Under the pieces are notes generated by a model that had not been told where the DNA came from, did no database searches, and saw nothing but the letters and a program-made list of their open reading frames with translations. A stretch of 64,000 nucleotides of DNA from Jaapia argillacea MUCL 33604 (lineage: Eukaryota > Basidiomycota > Agaricomycetes > Jaapiales > Jaapiaceae): assembly GCA_000697665.1 (NCBI GenBank), contig KL197717.1, positions 538,761 through 602,760 on the forward strand, given 5' to 3'. The translations under genes were made by a program, and so were the position numbers. Positions 32,306 to 43,655 of the stretch are shown here, piece by piece (position 1 is the first letter of the stretch; each line of letters begins with the position of its first letter).

Positions 32306-34105
32306 TTTAGACCTCGATACCCATATCCTTCAACTTCCTCTTCGCGTCATCAATATCCTCTTCCAAGTCGTGTTCCCAGATCCAATCATAGCGAACTTTC
32401 AAATTCTCGGCCAGGGCATGGTTGTTGTCTTTCATTGGAGTGGCGAACTCGTATACCTACGTGAATTGGTAAATACAATGGGAAGTCACCAACAAACGAG
32501 GAGGATATTAAACTCACATCACCAGATTCACATGCATGAATTTGTTGCCCCGAGGCTCTCGGTCGCCGGACATCCTCGTACACTTGAAGGAAGTGCGGAA
32601 TGGTATCCTCTGTGCAAGATGGAAGCGCGAGGAGGCTAGCTAGGACGTATGCGTCTTCAGTTGCTTGGCCGGCGCCGGCGCCATTGTGAGGGAGACTCTA
32701 GAAGTGGGAATAAGTCAACAGGTTACTAAAGTGGTGGAATCTAGTCGACGAACAGCGTGGGCCTATGGAGAGATCAGATCAACGCAATCAGAAGAGGAGC
32801 CAAAAAGAGCATACTGAGTCTCCCAGAAGGGTGATTCTGTCCACTGTCCACCGTCTGAGAGGAACTAGTTCATGCAATGCCCATTGTTCTGGCTTTTCGA
32901 TGAGCTATGAAGGAGAGTCGGAGAGTGAGCCCCAAAGTCGAAAAGCAGAAGCACGTCAAAACTTCACCTGCGATAAATTAATGACGTTCTGGTCCCAACC
33001 CTTGAAATCTTCAAACATTTGTTGGTATGAGACGAGTTTGACCCAAGGACCGGTCCAAGTTCTTTCGTCCGGACCTTGTGAACGATCCGAGACGAATGCG
33101 ACAAGGTTCACGATTTTGCCACCCTCGATAAGAAAGGTAAGGACGTGCTGAGGTGGAGGGGTCAATGCGAGTGAGAGAACTCTAGAGAGGAAATGTTTAT
33201 CACCTTATCCTTCCCGAACCACATGGTGGGTACCCTTACACCCTCCCCATTCTTCTCAACAGCCTTGGTGATATCAAGCAGGCCACGATAGGCATATGTC
33301 CCCGTATATCTGACGTGTTTACCTGTGGCATCGTATCCTCAGCTCTTTCGCACGGCACTCTTCACGCCGTCGCAACCAACGGCAATAGAAGCGTCAAAGA
33401 TCCGTTGCTCGCCAGGCCATTCTGGGTGCATCTCAGCATGAGGTGGTTGAATCGTAAGACGTACGTGAAGGTTTGAGCCATCTGTGGGGTATATGTTTTC
33501 AACGACGTTAACATGCGAGGAGAAGTGCGCTGTGACGTTGTCAGGAAGTAACTTGAGAAGCGCCTCAAGTAAACGGGCGCTGAGTGGTCGCAATGAGGAA
33601 ACGACAAATGGCATCAAAGGAATGTTTTACCGATGGACACTGGAGCCCCTGCCCTTATGGGTCGCCTTGAAGAACCACTGGATTCAGTGCGCTTCTTGGT
33701 TTAATTGTTAAAAGCCGACCTTTCCAAACACCTGACCATCGTCCTTGGTGAATTGCAAACAGAGAGCATCAGGTTCAGTAATGTCAGCGACTTTCTCGTA
33801 TGCTTCGAAAAGACCCATTTTTCGTAAACTCTCAACGGAACTGTTGAAGGTGCCGTCAGCGAATACAATGGCATGATCGTCGAGTGCAATAGACTTGGGG
33901 CCGAGGGCGACACCTGCCCCAATTTCTGAAAATCTAGCAAATGGGTGAGAATAGCAAACGTACAGAGACCAGCTGTGATGACCTACTGTTTGGCTTGTTC
34001 AAAGAGATGGATCGTATACCCCAAACGACCTAGTGCAATGGCGGTAGTTATACCACCAATACGTCCTCCAATGATAGCGATAGTCATGTTTGGCCTTCCT
34101 TCCAT
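32306..34105 (-). CDS. FAD-dependent monooxygenase, salicylate-hydroxylase type
   Basis: Predicted flavoprotein that hydroxylates an aromatic substrate with NAD(P)H and oxygen. The start at 34105 reads MEGRPNMTIAIIGGRIGGIT (a second ATG at 34087 is possible). Further segments are FSEIGAGVALGPKSIALDDH, RPLSARLLEALLKLLPDNV, the DG motif GCDGVKSAVRKS, YRGLLDITKAVEKNGEGVRV, and the GD motif region DRITLLGDS-AHA-SLPHNGAGAG, then QATEDAYVLASLLALPSC and VYEDVRRPRAT. The GD segment is assembled from a 9-nt micro-exon (32754-32762, encoding AHA) between introns 32763-32814 and 32698-32753. The FAD-binding GxGxxG is GGRIGG here: Arg takes the place of the middle Gly, which is unusual and could weaken FAD binding. 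The MFS gene lies 230 bp upstream on the same strand. Confidence 0.85.
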
Positions 34106-34335
34106 GATGCTTGCTTGAAGATTCAACTGCTTTCAAAGCTCGAGTTAAGGTGGCGGCGGACGACAAGTGTAACGACGACGGGACTTCGTGCTTGACGGGG
34201 CAGGTCTAAAAGTATGTGTTGTCACTGTAGATCATCGGACAGATCGTGATTCGGCAGTGCAGCGGCTTAAGAAAGTGCCACGATCAGACATCGAAGAGTG
34301 ATGGAGGTACCGTGTCTATTGTCCACGAAGCAAAT

Positions 34336-37300
34336 CTATCTTATAAAGAAAGTATGGGCAACGGCGAGAGCACAGATGGCTGAACATGCCAAGAAACCAA
34401 GGGCATAACCGGAAGGGTCTTTGGCTACACTTGTTGACCAGAGCTACAAAGTGCAGCGGGTTAGTCCAACGACGATGCGCAGGTGTGGGTGCAATATCTT
34501 ACCAGACCACCAATAATGGGACCCAAAAATCGGGCTAAGCTGACAATACTCTGAGCAATTCCATTAGCGAGGCCAACGACGTGAGGAGGAGACACTAGAG
34601 CACAAGATATGAGCGATTGAGACTCGTCCATTTCAGTGATACTGACTGTAGTTGAGCAGAATGGCGACGGCAGTGTATGCAAAGGTGATTCCACAGAACC
34701 TCAGTGCCCTGCAGAAAGTTAGGGATTCATAGAATGGCACGTAGCAAGCAACCTGACTCACGTGCTGATAGCGAGAGCTGGGGGAAACACAATTAACCTT
34801 CGAAAAAGGTAAGAGGTAAAAACGAAGTCTCACCTGCCATGAGAAGGACATTCCCATCTTCCGACGCACTCGCAAAAGGACGATAAAGGGTTACTGTAAG
34901 GTATGCAGGAATGAAGAGAAGGGATCCCAAACGGAACATAGCCAAGTGGGAAAACCGCCCCCTCGGAGGCCTGAACCCGCAGTCAGCAGGGCCTTGAGTA
35001 TACAATCGAACAGCGGAACTAACCCGATATTACTAGATAGATATGGTTTATCAGAGGATGGGTGTGGGCGAATATAAATTCACGACTCACGGATACAGAT
35101 AAAATTGATACGCTATTTGAGCGAGACACATCAGAGCAACTGAGGGTGAAAAGTTAGAGCATGTGGAAGTTTGAATACTTGACACCGACGTACTCAATTG
35201 CGAAAAGTTCCCAGCATTCAAATTGAGACCTCCTCCTTCATAATCACTGTAGTAAACATATGAGCTCGCATTGGGAATGAAGCAGATCAGGAACGGACTC
35301 ACGTCACGAGATACAGGTAAAATACCTGATCATGCGTCGTCGAGTGCAACGCTAGCAAACCGTACTGCACGATAATCGTCAGTGGCAGTTGCCAGAACAG
35401 CGAAGGAGGTTTCTCAATCTCCCCCTCGACGGTCACCACTGAAGCCCTCTGAGATTCAATGATAGTGGCCAGGCCATCTCCACCAATGGGCTCCTCAGAC
35501 CGGCTCAAAAGCTCCTGTGCATCAAGGACGGCCGGAGGGGTCCGAACACCAGAGTGGGAGAAGATTGAAGGGACTGCTGTAGAGTATCTCCGAGTGCGAG
35601 GAGAAGAGGTATCGTCCAGTCGAAAAGATGACGAGGAAAATTGACGATTAGCAGGTGAGATGAAGGTGGGACGAGAGAATGATGGTCGTTGTGAACCAAA
35701 GGAAGGCCGTGCGCCCGAATGTGCCGGTCCCATGTCAGTAGACTGGTGGGTGGCTTTCGAATCCCGTCGCCCTGCTCTGACCCGGTCTGAGGTAAGAGAA
35801 CTCGGCAAAGCCTCTCCATAATCCTCCTCCTCCTCTTCCTCAAACGCATCCTCATCACTCTCCTCTCCAACCCTTCCCACCATCTCTCGATCTCTCAGCC
35901 ACTGCTCATCCTCCCTCTGCTCATCTTCCATCATCTCAGTATCCGACTCGAAAACCTCCTCATTATCCACATTCATCGCAGCCGCAACCCATAAATCGGC
36001 GATACCCGTGACGGCATTTTCATTGGCCATCAACAACCTCTGAGCGAAGTTCATTTCACCCACACTAGCACCTCCACCTCCTTCACCGCCTGCTCCCGAC
36101 CCTCGTCTACCATCAGCACCACTGTAAAGTCTCCTCCGAACCGCACTTGATCCACTTCCCCGACGCATTCCCAGAGTCGTACCACTGGCTAGCCGACTCC
36201 GATAAGATCTTCCATACCCATACGCCGAACCATCCGCTCGACTTGTCCGAGAGAACGTCCTCGTACTATCACCTCGGGGTGCAGAAACAGATAATGGGAC
36301 GGCTTGTTGCTGGTCTCGTGGAGTCAAAGACGAAGCATCTGTCTGTGCATCATGCACACGCCGAGCAAAGTATCCCGATATCTTCTTCCCAACTCGTCGA
36401 GGAAGTGAACCGAAACCACGGGGTTCAACTTCATCCTCGAATATTGGAGTAACCGGCTCTTCGTCAGCCTCTGGGATAGTTGGGTGCCTGCCCGTTGCTT
36501 TCTCGAGCGGGAGCTTGATAGCACCCTCCCGTGGACCGGCGTCCCATCCCAAAAAGAGGGAGAGAATCGCCCCAGTAAATGTTATCGACGACGCCACCGC
36601 GCATGGTAGGAGGTAGGGGTAGCTGACGAACAGTGGTATACTGGCGAATACAGTGGGCCATTTCTTCGCCGGCGATTCAACTGGTAGACCATGGTGAGCT
36701 AAGTGAGTCAGTTCCAACACGAAATACTCACATGTCCCTCCGATGATGGCACCAGACACGCCTCCAAAGCCCCAACAAAACCTGAAACATAAGTTAGAAA
36801 ACACGTGATCATATTTTGAGGCCTGGCTTTGACTCGCACCCAAGAATGGCATACGCCCTGCCTTCGTTACTTGGATCTGTGATGTTGGTTATAGTTCCAC
36901 GAGCGACACCAATGGCGCCAGCGAAGACGCCTTGCATCAATCGGATGGCGATCGCCTCCTTCAATGAAGTTGATGTGCCAAACATACAACATGTGCACGC
37001 TGTCCCAAGCAGAGATATGCACAATACGGCTCGTTGGCCGTGCTTCTGGGCGACGGTCGCCTATATATAATAGCATACATTCAGTGAATACAGGGAAGTT
37101 GATTGTGCGGAGAGCATACCCAGAGTAGTGACGTAAAGAATTGGGTCAGGAAGAAAGTTGATACTGTTCGAAGGGTTGTCAATACAGAATATACATGCAT
37201 TTCTTGGGTGATTATTACCAAGGATACCCGTCCAAAACCCCGCGTCTGCATCGTCTTTAAATCCTCCAAATCCTGATTATCTCGTGAAGCTCAGCTCCAA

Positions 37301-37785
37301 GGAACAATTAAAAGATGCCAAAGCATACCTTTTACCATAAACAATAAGAACGGAGCTGATACATTAGCTGATAAGAACTCTCCAAGCATAGTCTTCGGAC
37401 GGGGTTGCATCAGTCAGGTTTTGCGAAGGTATCAGAACATTAAGATATGAATTCGATTGAGATTGAGGAGTTGCGTACGCACGATAGATAACACAACCAA
37501 CGGCAATACAGGTAATGGTGTAGAATACTCCTCTCCAGGTTGTGACAAAGCGCTTGGAATGAGCGGTCGTTCGGAGCCGGGACTCCCAACATCAAGGGCG
37601 TTCTCTTCATCGTTATTCACACCCCGTAAGCGAGATATGATACCAGGTCGGTGGGTGATGTTGCTGAATGAAATTCGGCCTGGAGGTTTACGATTAGGCT
37701 GCGAGGATTGTGGTGGGCCCACGAGTGGATTGCTGTCCACATCAAGGGGAGATTCGTCTGTCCCAAATATTCGAGTAGGAGGCAT
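34336..37785 (-). CDS. MFS transporter with large central cytosolic loop
   Basis: Multi-exon membrane transporter of the major facilitator superfamily, with about 12 helices. The N-terminal tail starts MPPTRIFGTDESPLDVDSNP; the first helical half includes TATVAQKHGQ-type loop, RLMQGVFAGAIGVARGTITN and ITDPSNEGRAYAILG, then FCWGFGGVSGAIIGGTCEYF. Between the halves is an insert of about 400 residues: Ser/Arg-rich, then strongly acidic (for example EEEEEEDYGEALPSS). The second half has ALVSPPHVVGLANGIAQSIV and SLARFLGPIIGGL, ending LACSAICALAVAHTFFIR with TAG at 34336-34338. This arrangement, with RAYAILG and GPIIGG signatures, is that of the fungal YCR023C/ZIFL-like group of unknown substrate. 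The long acidic loop suggests regulation by phosphorylation or ubiquitin. Inner exon borders are only partly resolved. Confidence 0.85.
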
Positions 37786-37963
37786 CGATGGTGAAAAGTC
37801 TCGTCTATGAGACTGAGGGCTGGTTGAAATACGAAAAAAAACAGGGCGCTTAGCACCACAGACGTCACCTCAACTTTGCATATAGCCAAGATGGTAGGGA
37901 CTCACGGACTCAGTAGGCTAGCGACTCCGCGCCAAGTATATTTGAACCCAATGACACTCAAAG

Positions 37964-38260
37964 ATGGCGAACACCACCCGGTATTATACAGTCACAGTGC
38001 CAACCCCACTCGGGAGTCGCGATAGGTACTTGTACCAGTCTCTCCTGTTCGAGAACGCCTGGGGCCGCCAAGGATTCGTGTTACAGCCTATATCCAAGTA
38101 TTTGAAGGGCGAAGATATGGCCGTTCGACAACAAACGGGGCTTTCTGGAACGGAAGCAAGATCTAGGACACTGCAAGCAGTGAAGCTCTTTGGAGGCTGT
38201 CGCGTAATCGGTGGCGAAGGCGCAGTGGCGCGTTCTTTGTTGATATTTGTCAGTGGCTGA
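37964..38260 (+). CDS. Hypothetical protein, 98 residues
   Basis: Uninterrupted frame starting MANTTRYYTVTVPTPLGSRD and ending AVARSLLIFVSG. Codon choice resembles that of neighbouring genes, but the opposite strand also has a 112-codon frame over the same bases. No domain, signal peptide or splice sites are recognised. It would be divergent from the MFS transporter gene. A tatattt at 37937-37943 is too close to the ATG to be a normal TATA box. I rate this as a possible gene only. Confidence 0.3.
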   Translation: MANTTRYYTVTVPTPLGSRDRYLYQSLLFENAWGRQGFVLQPISKYLKGEDMAVRQQTGLSGTEARSRTLQAVKLFGGCRVIGGEGAVARSLLIFVSG

Positions 38261-38467
38261 ACTTCAGTGACTCTGCAGTGAGAGCAGTGAGGTGCAACAT
38301 GTATTACTTCAAGCTTCATCAATCCTTATCAGCGTATGGACCCAAGTAGCTAGGGGGTGCAAGAGATCATCATGCTACGATATATATAAGTCTTCCCCTC
38401 CCGTTTAGAATGACGAGGAGTCTGTCGTGACCTCCCATCGTTCCCCACTCATCACCGTGACGGTCCC

Positions 38468-39301
38468 TCAAGTTCGTCCTCGAAGCAGATATCCAAAATA
38501 ATCAAAGTCATATAAACCTAGCTCCCGACACCGAACTCTATAAATTTCCCTTCCCTCCTCCTCCAGGGCGCTATCCTGTGTTTCGGCCCAACGACACCTT
38601 TGTAGCAACTTTGCCGTCGCCAGACAAGTTTGACCCAAGCAGAGGGGACAAGGCAACGTCATCAAGCCTGCCCGGCCCCCGCCTCCAAAAACCTTGTCGA
38701 AACCCCAACCTCTTCTTCCTTTACGACCAAGTAAGATGGTCCGGTTGTACTCGCATAAAGGACACCGCGTGCGATTGAGACGGGAGATGATATCTGGAAC
38801 CGTGATACCCGTGCAAAGGAGATGGAGGTTGTTCGGGTACTGGCTTGTCCATCGAGAGGGGCCGACGAGAGCTTCCCACAGCTCGATGAGGGAGCGGGGT
38901 ATCTTGTAGACCTTGCCCGTTTTCTTCCAGCCTCGGTGCTTTTCGGCGCGCAAAAATCCTTCATACGCTTCAACCTCCCGTTGGTTTAAGCACCACGTGA
39001 AGTTTAAATCCACCCCCCTGCACACGAGGATACTGGGGTCGGGAGTCGGGCCCTGGATGACTGAGACGTATTTAGTCCCTCGTACCTCCTCCAATATGTA
39101 TTGCAGTATCTCGCTCCAGATCTCCAAAGGTAAGCTGGGCTGAAGATCTTGGTTGACAAGCCATGACCAGAGAAGTGCCGATATATTGAGGAATATTACA
39201 CTTTCGTGATGGCGTGTGAGGAGAGCGAGGGGATCCAAGCCGTACATCAGAGGGATGTATACTTGAAGAAAGTGTGAATCTATGCGAGGCAGTAGTAACA
39301 A
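38468..39301 (-). CDS. F-box-like protein with cysteine pairs (5' end uncertain)
   Basis: A frame of 277 residues. Near residue 58 it has LPLEIWSEILQYILEE, matching the F-box-like pattern LPxEIWxEIL; such proteins act as substrate receptors of SCF ubiquitin ligases. The N-terminal part (YIPLMYGLDPLALLTRHHES) is hydrophobic. The second half contains CPLCEYN and CPLCLGQTC, two Cys pairs that could bind zinc. Leu/Trp-rich segments (LIELWEALVGPSRW) follow the F-box. The true start is unclear: a gtatgt...gcatag intron (near 39283-39342) could join an upstream exon reading VILSNYGQRRP to SHFLQVYIPLMYG, skipping the ATG at 39301. Basidiomycetes have many fast-evolving F-box proteins, which fits. Confidence 0.6.
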   Translation of the reverse strand: MLLLPRIDSHFLQVYIPLMYGLDPLALLTRHHESVIFLNISALLWSWLVNQDLQPSLPLEIWSEILQYILEEVRGTKYVSVIQGPTPDPSILVCRGVDLNFTWCLNQREVEAYEGFLRAEKHRGWKKTGKVYKIPRSLIELWEALVGPSRWTSQYPNNLHLLCTGITVPDIISRLNRTRCPLCEYNRTILLGRKGRRGWGFDKVFGGGGRAGLMTLPCPLCLGQTCLATAKLLQRCRWAETQDSALEEEGREIYRVRCRELGLYDFDYFGYLLRGRT

Positions 39302-39985
39302 TGAACAATCAGTATGATAAAATGGGGAGCCGAAACATACGAGGTCGACGTTGGCCGTAATTCGATAAGATCACCTGGACAACATGAGGGCTTGTTAACA
39401 GCTAGCGCGTCTGTCACACAGGATTTACCCGAAGGACAGAACTGTGAGACAGCCATTAGTCCTATGACAACTGTATGCGATTTAACGGCGACATTAGATT
39501 CACGGGCTTGAGGAGGCTTTCTCAGAGTGCGTGTGTGTGCATGAAGAGGCGGATAGGGGCGGTCGATCGTCAAGCGGGGGAACGCGGTCCGCCGTTGCCC
39601 CCTGCCGGCGCCACAGCAAGTTCAGATGGAGGTGGCTCGGACGAAAAAACAAAATTTGAAGTCCCATCGACCCGCCAGCTATCCAGGAGCAAACACGGGC
39701 CGAGGAGCTTCACGGTGCCCAAGTAGCCCTTGTCAAATATTTTCGAGGGGAATGGATTCAAGACGGCCCGTAAGCATGTCATCAGTGACTTCAGCTGGGG
39801 ACTCCTCCGTTGAGCGGAACCGTATCTCCCTCCCACCCTTTAGTCTTCTTATTTATAATTCGACACCCCCATCGATGGCTCGGGATCGTATAAAGAGTAC
39901 GGACCGACTCTCCTTGACTTGACCTGAATTCCCTCCTCTCTCCCATCGTCGACTTTCAAAACTGGATTCAAGCACAAACCTCAGG
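39302..39985. promoter_or_regulatory. Divergent upstream region of F-box gene and alcohol dehydrogenase
   Basis: Contains a good TATA box for the alcohol dehydrogenase (tataaag at 39889-39895, 91 bp before the ATG) and possibly a 5' exon of the F-box-like gene around 39343-39400. Frames of 65-100 codons overlap on both strands without known domains. Confidence 0.5.
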
Positions 39986-41554
39986 ATGGCACCCGAAGCA
40001 GATACCAAGTTCAAGGGATACGCTGTGACTGGTGAGCTTGTCATAGGCGCTCTTATCCCTTTGTTTCTGACCAGGAAACGTTGATTAGATTCAAATAAAT
40101 GGGTATGTTGATGATACCGTCGAGAGGCTCTCGGAGCTGATTAGTTGCAGAGTGACTTCACTGTCATCGAATATCAGCCCAAGACTTGGGAGGAGACAGA
40201 TATTGAACTTGCTATCACTCACTGCGGGTGAGCACATTTTCTTGTCCCTGAAGCACGGTTACTAATTGATATGCTTTCCAGTGTCTGTGGCTCTGATGTC
40301 CACACCATCACTGGGGGGTGTGTTTTGCTACTTTCATTTATTCATGATTGTCTCTAAGAAATCTTTGTAGCTGGGGTCACGTCCCCGTCCCCCTCGTCGT
40401 CGGGTTCGTGCTCTCTCACAAACATAGACGATCGAAATCTCACCTTCCTTTTCACGCAGCCATGAAATCGTAGGCACAGTAACTCGAGTCGGCTCCAAAG
40501 TGACAGAGTTCAAAGTCGGAGACCGGGCAGGTGTCGGCGCCCAGATCGCTAGTTGCTACAACTGCCGGGCATGCAAAAACGACGAAGAATGCTATTGCCC
40601 CAAATCCATTGATACCTATGTGCGTCAGCTCTCTTCCAATCTTGAACAGAGCTTCGTATAGCTGATGTCAATTATTCAGGCGAGTCAATATCCCGACGGC
40701 GTTCGCACTATGGGCGGTTACTCTACCCACATCCGTGCCAACGAACTCTTCACCTTCCCTATCCCAGACAAGCTCGAATCTCGCCATGCGGCTTCTATGT
40801 TGTGTGCCGGATTGACCGTCTTCTCGCCCTTGGTCAGGAACGGATGCGGTCCAGGGAAGAAGGTCGGAGTCATTGGCATCGGTGGTTTGGTAGGTGACAT
40901 CCTATCCGTTGAACGCCCTGTCCCTGACCTTCGCTTTGTATAGGGTCACTACGCCTTGTTATTCGCCAAAGCATTGGGTGCAGAAGTGTACGCGTTGACA
41001 CATAGCACCAGGAAAGTGGAGGATATCAAGAAAATGGGTGCAGATCACATCATCGTCACGGACGAGGTTAGTCCATTGCCACGCTCTTCACGTCCATCCA
41101 TCCTCAACCACTTTACCCGAACAGGAAGGCAAATTCGCTGCGGACCACCAAATGGAACTCGACCTGATCATCTCCACTGCAGATGTTGCAGAAGGCATGC
41201 CACTCCAAGCATACCTCTCCATGCTCTGGGTCCACGGCCGTTTCATCACTGTGGGTTTGCCCGATAAACCTCTCCCTCAATTGAGGGCCTTCGATTTCGC
41301 TCCAAATGGTTGCTTCCTTGGAGGCTCGCATATTGGTAACAAGAAAGAGGCTGTGGCGATGTTGAAGTTGGCTGCGGAGAAGGGAATCAAGCCCTGGTGA
41401 GTTGACAGTTCTTTGCGCGTACAACGATTGCTAATGTGTTTCTCGAAATCATAGGATTGAAGAGCTGCCAATGAAGGACGCGAAGATTGCTGTCGAACGA
41501 GTGCAGAAGAATGATATCAGGTACCGATTTGTGCTCACCCAGGATCTTGCATGA
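39986..41554 (+). CDS. Zinc-containing alcohol dehydrogenase, cinnamyl-alcohol-dehydrogenase/ADH6-like
   Basis: NADP(H)-dependent medium-chain dehydrogenase interconverting aldehydes and alcohols. It starts MAPEADTKFKGYAVT at 39986; a 14-nt micro-exon (40089-40102) supplies DSNKW before SDFTVIEYQPKTWEETDIEL. The catalytic zinc site is HCGVCGSDVHT, then GHEIVGTV with its Glu; the structural zinc cysteines are in CYNCRACKNDEECYC. The nucleotide-binding loop is VGVIGIGGLGHYALLFAKAL. Later segments are LDLIISTADVAEGMPLQAYL and RFITVGLPDKPLP, ending VLTQDLA. All zinc ligands are present. Small exons and short introns are spread over the first half (exon pieces joined as ITGGWGHVPVPLVVGHEIVG). The family acts on aromatic and branched aldehydes (lignin-derived or fusel). 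It is convergent with the MFS permease to its right, 170 bp apart. Confidence 0.92.
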
Positions 41555-41724
41555 AGGATCAGTAAATAGAGGGAAGGTGTTTGATTTACCTTGTAACATA
41601 TTGCCTTCATGTCAGGATGTGATAACCAGACCTGTTCCTCTGGAGTTCTATCCAAAGCTATCATTAATTCGTTGATAAGTGGCAAGCGTCTTGTAATTAA
41701 TTATGCGACGTTAGAAAAGTGAAT

Positions 41725-43577
41725 CTAGGTGTAATATCTGAAGTTGGGATGCCTGTCGAACAAGTGAGCATATAGGCGGACGAGGGATGATAGTCAAAAA
41801 CCACAACTCACCTATCGCCCAAATCGCCCAACTCATCTCCAAGCATATTATTTCCATCCTTCCGTTGCCCAAACTCCCTATCCCTCCTCTGATTATCCCT
41901 CCTATAACCCCACCACGACAACGTCCCAGCAGCCAATGCGAACACATAACAACCGAAATTAATCGCATGCCCTTGAACATACCTCGGCGCCCATTCTGCC
42001 CTGTAAATCTGGCCAGAGATCGCACCACCAATGTTTCCCATCGAAAAGATCACCCCAGTCGCCGCAGCTCTCTTATTAGTTCCTGCGGTGTTGTTCGCAA
42101 CCCATGACCAAATAATGGAAATAGGGAGGAACATAAACATGGCGAGGAAGAACATGACGTATCGGACGACGAGATTCGTAGCGGCCATTAGAACGATGAG
42201 CGCTACCATTGTGACAAGGCAGCCAATGACGTAGTGGGTGAAACGGTCCTTGAAACGGTCAGAGGTCCATCCTGCGAAGAGGACGACGATGAACCCGAAG
42301 CCGTAGGGAGGGCACGCCATTAGGGTCGCTGTGGTGCCTTTGTAGCCGAGGCCTGTTACGACTGTGGGGAGGGAGAGAATCACGGAGTAGACGGGGATGT
42401 AGGTGGAGAGGTAGATGAGCCCCCAAAGGTACGTCCGGTAATCTGTAAGTACGAAGAGTTATCAATTACAAATGAACGCCTTCGAACGACTAAACCGAAC
42501 CTGTGAAAGCAGACCAGATTTGCTTCCCATTGAACGCCTCGCCAGCTTTCAGCGCCCGATCAGCTTCATTTGCCTTCAGAATCACTGCGCGTTCGGCGGG
42601 TGTGAGCCATTTCGCAGTGTCGGGGTAGTTGCACATGAAAAAGAAGGATAAAACGCCAAGACCAGCTGTAATACATCCTTCCACAATGAAGATCCATCTG
42701 CGGGTGACCCGTCGTCAAAATCTGTTAAAAAATTGCGAGGGAAGATCTTACCTCCAACCCGCAATGCCGCGTTTACCATTCAAAGAGTGAATGGCGGTGG
42801 CTAGTAAACCCCCAAATGCACCCGTAAGCGAGACGGCTGAGTACAAGACGGCAAATCGTCTGCCTTGCATAGGTCGAGGATACCAGCATCCCACTTCAGT
42901 GTTGAAGATAAAATATGAGCGGTTCATAGATCATTAGCTAGAGTAACACCAGCCACGCACTCCAATAAATGATCCCAGGCAAAAATCCCGCTTCTGCGAC
43001 GCCCAGGAAAAACCGGATGGTGAGTAGCTGAGACGAGTCGTGAACAAGCGACACCAATGAACAAATGATGCCCCATATGACCTGGGAAGAGGAGGTGATC
43101 GAGGTGAGTTAAAGCTACGATTTTCGAGGGGGATGAAAAAATATACGGTTAAGATTGGAATGTACCACCTGGGGTGGACCTTCTTGAGGATTATGTTCGA
43201 CGGAGTCTCATACAAAAGATAACCGATAAAAAATATCGATAAACTCCAGTTATATTGGCTTGGTGTTAAACCCAGGTCTTTCGACATTCCGAGGACTTTG
43301 GCATTTCCGATGTTCGCCCTGAAAAAACATATTGATTGTGAGCATGATGAGGAGGCTGAGGGCTGATCGAGGGAGAGAGCTGTTAGACTCACCGATCAAT
43401 ATAAGATGCCAGATATAACAAAACCGCGATTGGCATGATGTGGAAGTCGACTTTGCGCCAGGCGCGTTTCACGATCTCCTCGTTGTGCTCCAGTCCATGG
43501 GTAGCAAGCTCGACGCCGGCGGAATCAAAGAATTTCGCATCAGGATCGGGCTTGACGAAGTCCTTCTCAGAACTCAT
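41725..43577 (-). CDS. MFS permease, anion:cation symporter (Dal5/Tna1-like) family
   Basis: Plasma-membrane transporter of organic anions such as allantoate, nicotinate or vitamins. The start at 43577 reads MSSEKDFVKPDPDAKFFDSA, then IVKRAWRKVDFHIMPIAVLL with YLASYIDR, ANIGNAKVLGMSKDLGLTPS, YLLYETPSNIILKKVHPRWY, and the central domain ANEADRALKAGEAFNGKQIW. Later helices include MACPPYGFGFIVVLFAGWTS and AAATGVIFSMGNIGGAISGQ. The last 28-nt exon (41725-41752), after intron 41753-41811, gives RHPNFRYYT, the usual end of this family; without splicing the frame would stop three codons after GDLGD. About 12 helices are visible. Substrate cannot be fixed. Confidence 0.9.
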
Positions 43578-43655
43578 CTCGAAGAAAGCGAAAGAGGAGG
43601 CGGCGATAGGGCTCAACGAAAGAGTCGACTTGACCGATAACAGGCATCTTGGTTT

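Noticed and set aside
35505-35870. 121-codon frame inside the MFS loop
   Set aside because: Out-of-frame translation of the acidic/Ser-rich loop.
38381-38390. TATA-like tatatataag
   Set aside because: No gene starts within a suitable distance on either strand; AT-rich chance match is likely.
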